Source: Phyto melanocephala
Lineage: Eukaryota > Arthropoda > Insecta > Diptera > Rhinophoridae
Direction: 5' to 3'
DNA: 64,000 nt
Assembly (NCBI GenBank): GCA_941918925.1
Contig: OW799236.1
Span: 80,998,213 to 81,062,212, forward strand
Position 1 is the first letter of the stretch; each line of letters opens with the position of its first letter. The notes below the pieces were generated by a model. The model was not told the DNA's origin, searched no databases, and saw nothing but the letters and a program-made list of their open reading frames with translations. Below, one piece after another: positions 22,181 to 33,479 of this stretch. Position numbers and translations under genes: made by a program.

Positions 22181-24671
22181 TGTAATGTGATTATTTGCCA
22201 AAATTTAAATAAATATTTTTTTAAACCTTGCATTTTTTTTTACATCTTATATGGGATTAAATATTTAATTTAAATGGTAACCGATAAGTTTTCGGTAATA
22301 AGTATTTCACCTCTCACTGTTGTATTTTTTTTGTTAACAAAGGAGAAGGAAAATAAACAGAGTTAGCTACACTTACAGCTTAAGTGACAGATTGAAAGAC
22401 ACGTATAAACGGAAACATAATTTTTGTCAAATATTATCGTGAGACTAGAAATGTGGTTTTGGAGTTCTTTTTAATTTGGACTTCAAGAGGAGAACATCAA
22501 TTTGTATTTAAAGTTTTTTCTATTAAGCCTCATCGTGATTCTAAGCAGAATAGTCACGGAATAGAACTTCAGTAGTGAAAGTTATTAACTTAAAACTTTT
22601 TGGCTAGTGGCTTAATTAGTTCAATCCCTGGGAGCTGCATTGAGGAGAAAATAACCTAACGAAATCTGTTATACAGGGGTCAAACGTTGCTGAAAAAAAT
22701 CTTTAGTCTACTAAAAGCCACATTTAATAAAAGTTATTCAGTGGTGGACTGATATTCATCTCCACCACTGTACTCATTTTATGGTAGAACTTCAATACAA
22801 ATTTAATTCGCACCAGATGTAATCGTACTCATTGCATCTAATTAGTATCAAGACAGCAGCCGATAAACAACTTCATAAATAAGCAAGAAAAGGTAGTAAA
22901 ACCAAATGAGTAAAAATCGCCAGAAATTTAAGTCTTATCCAGTGAGAATCTGCAAGAAAAACCTCCAAATTTCCATTGCACTGACTGCGTACCTCGAGGA
23001 AACATCACCAAGTTGTTAAATAAAAATTTACGTAAATATTTGCCAGGGTAAAATTTCATTCAGAAAACTGAAAAAATTACTCAATCTTATAAATTAGTGT
23101 TTAATTGCAAAAAAAAAAAAAAAAAAGAGTGACAAAATCGTGCAAAATATTTAATTAGCTGACAGAAATCTAAAACTTAAGATTAAAATCGTACCTAAAA
23201 TAAGAAAAAGTGTTTTTTTTTTAAACTAATAATGGTGATAAAGAACAAATCTAAAACTACTTTGAATAGAGTAAAAATAAAAAAAATAAGAAAAATTTAA
23301 CTTATATTGCACAGTCATACATATAATATCACAGCTCAAACAAATTACTTAGTAAGTGTCTTTTATTATTAAGATAAAGTTAAACGAAAAACGTTTTTTT
23401 TTTGTTATAAGGGTATGCAAAACGTTAATTAAAATCAAACATAAATCAGCCAAATTTTCTTGATTAACAAAATTGCAGTTTGACGAGGCCTCATCATGCA
23501 GCAGTTCCAGCATTAAATTGGTGAGTTATTTAAAATGTTTCTTCTTTTTTTTATAATTAATTAAATTGTTTTGCATTCACTTATTCTTGGTTATAAAAAT
23601 CCTAATTGGTAAATTTGTAAAATACAATAAACCAATATACATTATAAATGTTCATAATTTGATAGGGATTACTGTGCTTGAAGGAACAAGAACAAGAATC
23701 AGAAAACAAAAACCAAAAATATGTAATAAACATTTTTTTTTGCAAATTTTTTTCTTCTTATGCAAAATTTGTTTTTGCTTCATTGATATATACCTATTTC
23801 ATTAATAAAAAAAAAAAACAAAGGAAAAGAAGAAGAAAAAAAAAAAACAAGAACAAAATTTTGCAACCAGAATATTACAAAGTTGTAATGATCAATTCGT
23901 AGATAATTAAAACTTAATAATTAAAGATAATGATCATGTTAAAATTTGCAGAAAAATTTTTATGATACTTGGTACATTTTTGTTATTGATTATTGTATTT
24001 TGCAAACAGTCACGCCTAAATAAATAAATATAAAAAAATAAAAAAATACTAATTGCAGAATTTACTATATAGAATTATTAGATAAGTGTATAAAAATATA
24101 GATATAAATATATTTCTTTAAATATTAATATAATTTTTTTCATATATTTTTTTTATATAAGAGCTAACGTTGAATAATGTAAATTTTAGTTAGAAAATGT
24201 CTACATTAGAAATTTTTTCATTTAACTTTTTTTGATGAATAAAACTATATTTGAATTATGAAACTGTAAAGTGTCATTGATAAGTTTTCGTACATGAGGT
24301 AAGAGAAGTAAGTGTAGTGGTATTAAGGGATCTTAGATAAAAACTGCCTGCTAAGATCAAAAGGTAGGGAGGGTTATGAGGCTATCTCAAACAACACCTT
24401 GGGATAACAGTAATATAAGAGGTTGTTAATTCGTAACATCTGTATTATTCTAGCGATTCACTTGATTTTTCATTTGGTTATTTGTTAGGGAGTCTATAAC
24501 AAAATATTTATGTATATGACTTCTATAGGAGAGGACTTTTAAGGTGAACAAGAACCTACCCTCCGACTGACAGCTAGCGGCATACAATGGCTCCCGTCGT
24601 TCCCTTAAAGTTAAGAGCCAAATACAACCTCCTAAGCCAAAAATACAGTGTTATTTTGAATGTACATTACT
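22181..24671 (+). repeat. 3' LTR (2491 bp)
   Basis: Copy of 13874-16364, beginning TGTAATG. Its last base is T (CATTACT) where the 5' LTR has CATTACA; the CGCT target duplication follows at once. The sequence just upstream (22150-22180) is not an obvious polypurine tract, which is odd for a Gypsy element. Confidence 0.92.
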
Positions 24672-24675
24672 CGCT

Positions 24676-25450
24676 GTAAAAAAGTTTCTGTGGCTCGTGA
24701 TGATCTTGTACGATTTCGCTGAGTTTGAATACGTACTTCACGTTCCAACGATGTCTCGTTAGATCGAACTGCTACAGCATGATGTCGAAGACCTTCAAGG
24801 CGTTCTTCGTGTTGTAAAGATGTTTCAGTGGCTCGGGATGTTGTGGTATGACTTTGCTGACTTTGAAGACGCCCTTCCCGTTGTGACGGTGTCTCATTAG
24901 CTCGTACTGCTTCAGCATGATGTCGAATACGTTCTAGGCGCTCTACGCGTTTTAAGAATGTTTCTGTAGCTCGTGATGTTGAGGTACGACTTTGCTGACT
25001 TTGAAGACGCCCTTCCCGTTGTGACGGTGTCTCGTTAGCTCGTACTGTTTCAGCATGATGTCGAATACCTTCTAGGCGTTCTACGCGTCCTAACAATGTT
25101 TCTGTAGCTCGTGATATTGAGGTACGACTTTGCTGACTTTGAAGACGCCCTTCCCGTTGTGACGGTGTCTCGTTAGCTCGTGCTGTTACAGCATGATGTC
25201 GAAGACCTTCCAAGCGTGTTTCGCGTTCAGATCGTGTTTCAGAAGCTCTTGATGTTGATGATCGTGATCTTTCTCTTTGAAGACGTTCGTTATGCTGTTC
25301 ATATGTTTCGGCAGCTCTAGAGGTTGAAGCTCGACTTCTTTCAGTTCTAAGGCGATCTTCACGCTCTTCTGAAGTTTCATTTTCTCTTTGCGATTGCAAT
25401 GATTCTGCAGATTTGGTGCGTTTAGAAAGGGATGTTTTTTTTGGAGGCAT
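24676..25450 (-). pseudogene. Helitron Rep/helicase exon, upstream half (N-terminal repeats)
   Basis: It starts with ATG at 25450 (MPPKKTSLSKRTKS) and runs on the minus strand as a basic, coiled, repetitive segment. The unit is about 23 residues, of the form RANETPSQREGRLQSQQ.. alternating with RATETLLGRVERLEGIR.., so that pairs make 46-residue (138-bp) repeats. This arginine-, glutamate- and asparagine-rich repeat array is typical of the N terminus of animal Helitron proteins. Reading enters the Gypsy 3' LTR at 24671 and stops at 24632. The continuation is at 13466-13873. Apart from the insertion no stop or frameshift is seen. The true protein would act as the rolling-circle replicase-helicase of the element, but only this N-terminal part is left. 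Confidence 0.82.
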
Positions 25451-25623
25451 TTTACTTGTAATTTTTTACAGTATATATTCACAAAAAAAAAACTTGTAAC
25501 TTGTTCAGAATTCAAAGATTCAATTAAATTATAAAATTGAATGTACGTCAAATTTATAATTTTTTAAATCTTAGGTAAGAAATTTCTTACCAGGTCAGAA
25601 AATTTTCTTTAACAAAAAATTTA

Positions 25624-26041
25624 GGATAATAAATGTTTAAAAATGATTTTTTGAACCGATCGCAGGTAAAAAAATTATTCACTTGCGTTGCAAAATTTAA
25701 TGGGTTACAAATTTATATTTTTGGAATATTAGGTAACAAATTTTATTTCAGGTCAAATAATTTCTTATACCGAAAAAATTACAGGTAATAAAATGTAAAA
25801 ACGTTTGCGGGCATCACAGATTTGGTAATTACGGATAATAAATCTTTAAAAATGATTTTTTGAACCGATCACAGGTTAAAAAATTATTCACCTGCGTTGC
25901 AAAATTTAATGGGTTACAAATTTATATTTTTGGAATATTGGGTAACAAATTTTATTTCAGGTCAAACAATTTCTTATACCGAAAAAATTACAGGTGATAA
26001 AATTTAAAAACGTTTGCGGGGATCACAGATCTGGCAAGTGT
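25624..26041. repeat. Tandem duplication, 2 x 209 bp
   Basis: 25624-25832 and 25833-26041 repeat the same sequence with few changes, each running from GGATAATAAATSTTTAAAAA to a GTTTGCGGGSATCACAGAT segment. It lies between the Helitron ATG and the 142-bp array, where a promoter for the minus-strand gene would be expected. No function is shown. Confidence 0.75.
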
Positions 26042-27960
26042 CACGCCTACTATTACTAAATCAAACATTTCTTATTCAAATAATCATATAGACATAAAAT
26101 TGTCTCTTGAAAAATTTGGGTACTTTAACTATTATCGCTTCCTTTATATACGATTTTTTGTATTTAATTCATATGAAAAGTGCCACGCCCACTAAAGCAT
26201 TAGTTTCTTAACAAAATAGTCATATAGATGTCAAAGCTTTTCGTGCAAAAATTTGGGTACTCTAACTATTATCGCTTCCCGAATATACGAATTTTAGTAT
26301 TCAATTGCTATGAGAGCTGCCACGCCCACTATTTCTAATGTACCCATTTTATTCCAGAAATGTTTATTTAGGTGTCAAAGTTGCACTGGCAAAATTTTAG
26401 TACTCTAACCGATATCGTTTTCCAGATATAAAAATTTTAGTATTTAATTCATATTGCAGGTGCCACGCCCACTATATCTTATGTACCCATTTTTTCCAAA
26501 AATGTTCACTTGGGTGTCAAAGTTGCATTTGTAGAATATTGGTACTCTAATCGATATCGTTTTCCAGATATACAAATTTTAGTATTTAATTCATATGGCA
26601 GGTGCCATGCCCACTACTGCTAATGTACCCATTTTTTACAGAAATGCTTATTTGCATGTCAAAGTTGCTCTTACAAAATTTTAGTACTCTAATCGATATA
26701 GTTTTCCAGATATACAAATTTTAGTATTTAATTCATATGGCAGGTGCCATGCCCACTACTGCTAATGTACCCATTTTTTACAGAAATGTTTATTTGCATG
26801 TCAAAGTTGCTCTTGCAAAATTTTACTACTCTAATCGATTTCGTTTTCCAAATATACGAATTTTAGTATATAATTCATATGTTGGTGCCACGCCCATTAC
26901 TGATAATGCACCCATTTCTTGCCTAAATGTTCATTTGGGTGTCAAATTTGCTCTTGTAGAATTTTAGTACTCTAATCGATTTTGTTTTCCAGATATACTA
27001 ATTTTAGTATTTAATTCATATGGCAGGTGCCACGCCCACTATTGCTAATGTACCCATTTTTTACAAAAATGTTTATTTGTATGTCAAAGTTGCCCTTGCA
27101 CAATTTTAGTACTCTAATCGATATCGTTTTCCAGATATACAAATTTTAGTATTTAATTCATATGTTGGTGCCACGCCCACTATTGGTAATGTACCCATTT
27201 TTTCCAAAAATGTTTATTTGGATGTCAAAGTTGCCCTTGCAAAATTTTAGTACTCTAATCGATATCGTTTTCCAGATATACGAATTTTAGTATTTAATTC
27301 ATATGGTGGGTGCCACGCCCACTACTGTTAATGCACCCATTTTTTCCAAAAATGTTTATTTGTATGTCAAAATTGCTTTTGCAAAATTTTAGTACTCTAA
27401 TCGATATCGTTTTCCAGATATAAAAATTTTAGTATTTAATTCATATGGCAGGTGCCACGCCCACTATATCTAATGTACCCTTTTTTTCCAAAAATGTTCA
27501 TTTGGGTGTCAAAGTTGCTCTTGTAGAATATTGGTACTCTAATCGATATCGTTTTCCAGATATACAAATTTTAGTATTTAATTCATATGGCAGGTGCCAC
27601 GCCCACTATTGCCAATGTACCCATTTTTGCCAGAAATGTTTATTTGGATGTCAAAGTTCCTCTTGCAAAATTTTAGTACTCTAATCGATATCGTTTTCCA
27701 GATATACAAATTTTAGTATTTAATTCATATGGCAGGTGCCACGCCCACTATTGCCAATGTACCCATTTTTTACAGAAATGTTTATTTGGATGTCAAAGTT
27801 GCTCTTGCGAAATTTTACTACTCTAATCGATTTCGTTTTCCAAATATACGAATTTTAGTATTCAATTCATGTGGCCACGCCTACTATTCCAAGTCCGCCC
27901 ATTTTTTACCCAAATGTTCGTGTGGATGTCAAAGCTTACCGTACTTAATTTAAAGACTCT
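26042..27960. repeat. Tandem array of ~142-bp units within the Helitron
   Basis: The motif TGCCACGCCCACT recurs at 26181, 26318, 26461, 26603, 26745, 26886, 27028, 27169, 27311, 27453, 27595, 27737 and about 27873, spacing 137-143, mostly 142. Each unit also has AATCGATATCGTTTTCCAGATATA and TTTAGTATTTAATTCATATG. There are about 13 copies, the outer ones most diverged. Central or subterminal minisatellites are known in DINE-1 Helitrons of Drosophila. Open frames inside (26737-27953) are accidents of the repeat. Confidence 0.9.
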
Positions 27961-28159
27961 ACCTGCATTAACTTTCGTGATATATAATATTTAATACTTA
28001 TTCTTTAATAGGGCGTGGCACCCCGCCCACTTACAATTTCAAACGAAAGTATAGCCTATAGTTCCTTCCAGACATACAGAAAGATTCTGTGAAAATTTCA
28101 AGGAAATCCGTCTAGCCGTTTAGCCGTCTATAAAGCACAAACAAACATACAAACATACA

Positions 28160-28187
28160 AACACACATTGATTTTTATATATATAGA
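28160..28187 (-). other. Helitron 5' terminus (TC end)
   Basis: The minus strand reads A|TCTATATATATAAAAATCAA at 28187. A (TGTTTG)-type run follows inside, at about 28138-28165. TC preceded by A fits a Helitron 5' end and matches the 3' end found at 13169. Confidence 0.75.
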
Positions 28188-30649
28188 TTTATATTTTAAA
28201 TTTTTTTTCATATTTTTTTTTAATATTTTTAAAAAATATTTTTAAAACATTTTTTTACAAAATTTTTTAAAATTTTTTTTTGTAATTTGTTTATTGTTTT
28301 TTTTTTTTTGTTTTTAATACATTTTTTTATGTTTTTTTTTTTGGAAACACATACTTAAAATCCATTTATAATTCTGCAATGGGATGTATATGTTGTATAT
28401 GTATGAGATGAATGGTGATACAAGTAATTTTTATTGCATGACTACACGGTATATAAGAATGTTTTGTTTATCTATTATTTGGATTATGGTAGAAAGTGAC
28501 TTTTGATGAAACTGGGGAAATATATAAAAAATATCTCCAATTTTGCAAAGAGCGAACTGTTAATCAAAAATCTATAGAATGGATAAACGAATGCAAAAAT
28601 CAAGAAAAGGTATTCTGAAAATTTTTTTAATGCTGACGCAAAATCATAATAATACAAATCTTTTGCGGTTTAAGCCGATTATTTTGAAAACTTAGCAACA
28701 GGAGTAGTAATTATGTATGATTAAAGCAATTCATAGTTTAATTTCTAAAATAAATAATTTGTAAGGAATTTACAAAAATTGATTTAATTTCCCTCATTAT
28801 AATTACACAGAACCAAATACTATAAATATTACCTTAGCCTTAAATATTAACTGAGGCAATAAAATTCATAAAAATATTTCAAGTTCTTGTCTTTCGTTTA
28901 CTGGATAACTCGCTTACCTGCTTACTTTGACTAAATATAAATTAAAAGCAACAGAATATTTTAATATTGAGTAAAAGTCCATCTTAAATTAAAGTTATAT
29001 TTTTAACAACTTTCCTTTGTTTTTTTTACATTTAAAATAATTCAGGCATGCTTTTTAAAAAAAAACAAGAGACACTTGCTCTCATAATTTTTTGAATTTA
29101 TGTAAAATATGATCGTTTTTAATAAAATCTCCTTTGAAATCGTAAGCCTCTTTTTAACCTTTTTTAGCTCTATTTGTGTATGGAATTTAGCCTTTTTTGG
29201 TCACCAAGACCTGGCAATACTACTCCGTTTATAATTTCCGCAGAATTCATTTGTAACTCTTAAATTATATATTCTTTATTCTTACAAATAGAGAAGTCGA
29301 TTTAGATTTGTCCGTCTGTCCGTTCGTGTGAGACTTAAATAAGCTCACACATTTTACGCGTACTCCTATATAGTATCTGTTTATAAGAGATGCTTTCGAG
29401 AATTTGGTAACTCACCAAATAACCTCATTGCCATAACTTCATTACCAAAAAAAGTACACAAAACTATTATTTTGTTAAATACACTTTTCTATTAACACTT
29501 TTTATCACCAGCAATTTGGCTTAAATATTTATTAATCTTTTAACTTTTTAATCTAATCATTTCAATATGTTTACGAATATTTCTCAAATATTGTTATATA
29601 ATACGATTATTAAAAACTGTTTATGTTTATAAAAAAAAATTCTATAGAAACTGACTTTTTGCTGTCAGCTTTGGGTTATTTTATGAAACTTATAAATAAA
29701 CTAAATTAAAAATACAAAAAATATGTTTTGCATGCTAACGTTTATAAAATTCACATATAGAATTTAAGTCTCTGTGTGTTTGTGTTTGAGTGAGCAAGGG
29801 TGCAATCTACAAAACTGACCTTTTACTTTTTCCTTTGACTCGCAAGATGCTTGCTTGTTTTGGTAATTGAAGCTAGTGACTGGGAAAAGTCATAAACTTC
29901 TCTGTCGAAGCAATATTTTGCAAAATTAGATTTTCGTCGTAAACTTTCCAAAATTATTAAAACAATTTTTGTGTTTATGTGAGCATACAAACATTGTTGT
30001 TTTATTAACATTTGGAAAAGGTTTAGACTGAAAAGCAACCCAGCAAACTAAAATTTAGAAAACAATGTTTGTTTTAAACAAACTGAGATTGTGACAGTAG
30101 CGTTTTAAATAAATATTTAAACTTAAATAAAGTGTAACGGATTTTACCAGTTTTTAAAACAGATGTACATAAACAACAAAATTTACTGCAAACTATCATA
30201 AATTTTTAACGAAAAGACAGCTTTTTGTTAACAGATTTAAAAAAAAAAACAAATAAAGAATTTGTTGAAAATATTGCTAAAAAGCCAGCTTGTAGAGAAT
30301 TTACAGAATGTTTTTTCTTATACCAAATGTTTACTTTTTAAATAAAAAATGTATCAAATATATTTTTACACGTGACCAATATTTTTTATATTTTTTACAC
30401 ACAAAAACAAACAAAAAAAAAACAAAAAGATTTTGTAGAAAATTTTTTTGAACAATTAAAAAAAAGCTCCTAGAATTTATATAACCATTATATAAAGAGG
30501 ATATTTATTGAAACCTGTTTACAAAAATAATTTTTTTTTTTAATAAATTATCCAATATTTTTTTATATAAAAACTTTAACCTTAAATTAAGTTATTATTG
30601 TTGTTATAAACAACAACACTGCAATGCCAATTCCTAATATGTTGAGTGC
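28188..30649. other. AT-rich non-coding stretch
   Basis: It begins with 150 bases of T/A homopolymer-rich DNA (28190-28345), then unremarkable AT-rich sequence. A fragment with TTTGTCCGTCTGTCCGTTCG at about 29308 may be a worn scrap of the dispersed repeat family. No gene recognised. Confidence 0.5.
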
Positions 30650-30915
30650 AATTCAACGTCTTTTCATAGTTGGCAGCTTACTAAGTGATAATACGATAAT
30701 ACGAAGGCAAATTCATCGGGTTAAAGTTTAACCTACGAAGACAAAAAAGCAGAAACTGCTTTTGAACGGATTCAATAGCATCAGAATATATTGTATATAT
30801 GGGGTCCCATATTATAGATCCATACTCTAGAATAGGCCTTACAAGCGCACAGTACAATCTTTTAGTGACGTAAGGATCAAAAAACTTTTTAGCCCAGCGT
30901 TTTACAAAACCAAGT
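30650..30915 (-). pseudogene. Jockey-like non-LTR RT fragment
   Basis: On the minus strand about 85 codons read without a stop through the region just after the RT catalytic core: FVKRWAKKFFDPYVTK, LYCALVRPILEYGS, IIWDPIYTIYSD, AIESVQKQFLLFCLRRLN, LPSYY. This is the conserved thumb-side segment of Jockey-clade RTs. Neither the YADD box nor the endonuclease is present. The frame breaks near 30690. It is a short fossil with no activity. Confidence 0.75.
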
Positions 30916-31499
30916 ACAAATTACTAAAAGATATAAAAACTATTAAAATAATAACAAATTACCAAAATTTTTTATTAAAAAATAGAGACCCGATCCTGTT
31001 TTCTAGGCATTTATTTATAAATACGATTTCCTAAATTCCATTCAAATATAAATAATAAGAAATTTCTTTGTTTAAGGAATACCATACCAAATTATCTTAT
31101 AGTTTTTATTTTCAATTAAATCTCTCGTTCTCGTCGTTCTCCATCGATGGTCATAAAAAAAACAGCGAAAATTTTAACAAATTTTTGTCGATTCTCATAT
31201 AGAAATTTTAAATTTTCAGTTTTATTACATTTTTATTACAGTTTGAATTTTACCACAAAATTCAAAATAAGGGTATAGTAGTTTCTCTGTGTTCGATATA
31301 TAACGCCCGCCTTTCTATTCTATATTTCTATTTAATTGTCATGGTATTTAAAAAGAATTAGTAAGCCAAGTCTAGCCGTTTACAAGTTGTGTTCTTACAA
31401 ATATGTATGCAGAAATTGTATACAAAATCTATTCTCATTATATTGGAGATATGACGTCTCCTTTTCTTATGCTTTTTTATAAAGGGTCCGCCTTTTTTT
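30916..31499. other. AT-rich non-coding stretch
   Basis: Nothing recognised. It ends in a T-run at 31494-31507 abutting the transposase pseudogene. Confidence 0.5.
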
Positions 31500-31860
31500 T
31501 TTTTTTGAAAATGCTATAAAAAGTGTAGCTCGGGCTGTGTGGCACATAGCGCCGTGTTGTTGAAACCAAATGTTGCCAATATCCTCCTCTTCAATTTTTG
31601 TGAACAAAATTTCGTTCAACACGGCCACTCCTTGCTCATTTTCGAAGAAAAATTGCCCAATTATGCCTCTGGACCAAAATCCGCACCAAACAGTGACTCG
31701 CTTTGGGTGTATCGGCTTTTCAATGCATGCGTGCGGGTTTTCTGTGCCCCAAATGCGACAATTTTGCTTGTTTACGTACCCGCCAAGATCAAAATGAGCT
31801 TCATCTTAAAAGATGATTTTTTTGGCAAAATCGGCCAAAGTAATGTCGCAATATTTCCTA
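31500..31860 (-). pseudogene. Mariner-like transposase fragment 1
   Basis: The minus strand encodes the catalytic part of a Tc1/mariner-superfamily transposase: DFAKKIIF, DEAHFDLGGYVNKQN, RIWGTENP, HPKRVTVWCGFWSRGIIG, FFFENEQG, NIWFQQHGAMCHTARAT. It is dead. The codon for the serine before the first catalytic aspartate is a stop (TTA at 31806-31808 on the plus strand). The second catalytic aspartate (normally QQDG) is histidine. About ten codons are missing after ENEQG. Terminal inverted repeats were not found. A plus-strand open frame over the same bases (31539-31934) is its shadow. Confidence 0.85.
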
Positions 31861-33479
31861 GCGTTGTTCAAGCGTGTTCAACCATATTTGTTCAGCGGAA
31901 GGATAAAACAAATTATCTGTCAAATGAGACATGAGGTAACTGATACCATTCACGAAATAAGCACTAGTTGTAAACAAAACGTTAAATGGCCGAACCTTTA
32001 TAAAGGTTATTCTGGTAACAACGAATGCAATAAAAATAAGATTAATTGTGGATATGCGGCCATACCAAATTTTCTCTATTTTCCCTTGCCTTGGTAAATA
32101 CAAATATTATAAAAACGAATAAGCGAAATTGAACCTTGTATGTATGGATATCAGATCTTTTTCCAAAATTCATTTCATAGTGCTTTTGGAAAAGTTTAAT
32201 TCTTGATCACAATTTTGAATGGATTTTCGGCCATCCATTTTCAGAATAGATTTGCGCGATATTTTCGAGTGACGGAAAAGAATTACGATGATCAAGGTTC
32301 TTCTGATCCGTCATCGTAAATATGATCTTGAATTTTAAATAAAACTGTTATGGGAAATATTTCATTTATTTGGAAATATGCTTTTACAATAATTAAGCGT
32401 TTTTGTTTTGGCAAATAATAATAATTCGTAAAATAACTATAAAAAATCTCTTATTAAAAATTTAATTTTTTTTATTTAATATTTTTTTCAAGGAAAATAA
32501 ATAATATATAAATTAAAAAAAAATAGATTTTTATAATGAAATAAGATTTTATTTTGAATAAGTGTTGCTTGGAAATTCTTTTGACTCTATCCTTCCTGTT
32601 GTGTTATAAAGCGTTGTGAAAATATTAAACGTTTTTTGCTTTTCTATGTGTAAGTATATGATTATTTCAGTTTCAACATATGGCCCAGGATAAAGTTATA
32701 CATAATTTTATATGATACTTTTTACACACACACACACACACACACACAAATTCACATTTACAGCCAACTCTTAATTGATATTTCATTGTCATATGGTCTT
32801 CTATGTGTATTTATGGCTGCGTGCTGAAAATAGGTGTTTATTTCTTACCAAACCTCCTTCTTATCCCATCCTTAATTTTAGATTTATTAATGTTTTCTTT
32901 TTTGTATATAAAGATAATGAGATTTTGATGCGAAAAATATTAATTAATAGAAATTTGTATTTTGATTATCTGTCTATGCGTGTGTAGTATTAACATATAC
33001 ACACATACTTGAGTGAATATGTGCGCAAAAGAGGCATTTGACTTTAATGTTAAGGGCTTATCAAAACAAAAGTATTCTTAAACTTTACAAAAAAATCATT
33101 TCCTTTATTGGGATCAATATCTTTTATTAATTGTGGAAACTCGGTTTTAGCTTCTTTGCGAGTTCTAACCGGTCTGTCTATAAGATAAGTAAGTCAAAGC
33201 CGATAATTATATTATCGGCAAAGTCTTAAGATCTTATCTATAAGAAGCGGGACTGAAGCTTAAGGAATTAAAATATAATTTTAAATACTTTCGTACGTAT
33301 ACTCTATAATAATTGTTTCCGTCATGCATTTTCGTTAAGGTGTGTAAGTTTGAGTATGCAGTAAGAACACTGACTAACAAGCTAATATTTAGAATTTTAT
33401 AATTTTTTAATAGTGAAGGAAAATCGATTGTATTTTTGTCTATTTAGTAGGTTATTGTTAAAAAAAATAGCTGCTTATT
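31861..33479. other. AT-rich non-coding stretch with a CA microsatellite and a palindrome
   Basis: No gene recognised. It holds a (CA)n run at 32727-32750. A perfect 21-nt palindrome lies at 33199-33219 (GCCGATAA-TTATA-TTATCGGC), flanked by partly inverted CTATAAGATAAG and CTTATCTATAAG. This could be a small foldback element. Confidence 0.5.

Larger units (their letters stand above)
13874..24671 (+). mobile_element. Gypsy LTR retrotransposon, Osvaldo/Ulysses-like, apparently complete
   Basis: The element is 10,798 bp: LTR, tRNA-Lys primer site, leader, gag, pol, LTR, with no env. It is flanked by the 4-bp direct repeat CGCT (13870-13873 and 24672-24675) and sits inside a Helitron exon. Very long LTRs, a tRNA-Lys primer and a total of about 10.8 kb resemble Ulysses of Drosophila virilis (10.6 kb, LTRs about 2.1 kb) and its relative Osvaldo. 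Assignment to that lineage is by structure, not by alignment. The near-identity of the LTRs and two unbroken ORFs indicate a recent insertion that may still be competent. Confidence 0.9.
13169..28187 (-). mobile_element. Helitron with both termini, internally deleted, carrying a nested LTR retrotransposon
   Basis: On the minus strand the element begins TCTATATATATAAAAATC at 28187 and ends in CTAG at 13169, with flanking A and T. This is the Helitron signature of insertion between A and T without target duplication. About nine bases before CTAG is a hairpin (13182-13197). Without the Gypsy insertion the element is about 4.2 kb. From its 5' end it holds a ~142-bp tandem array, a 209-bp duplication, one N-terminal Rep/helicase exon and a short 3' segment. 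No HUH nuclease or helicase motifs remain, so it could only move with help in trans. Confidence 0.8.

Noticed and set aside
26737..27953. Several 74-79 codon open frames with MAGATPT-like starts
   Set aside because: They lie within the 142-bp array and repeat with it; the period is not a multiple of three and each frame stops within two units.
31539..32103. Plus- and minus-strand open frames of 75-131 codons
   Set aside because: The part to 31860 is the shadow of a minus-strand transposase pseudogene; the rest has no motif.
32727..32750. Short CA repeat considered as a functional element
   Set aside because: An ordinary microsatellite.
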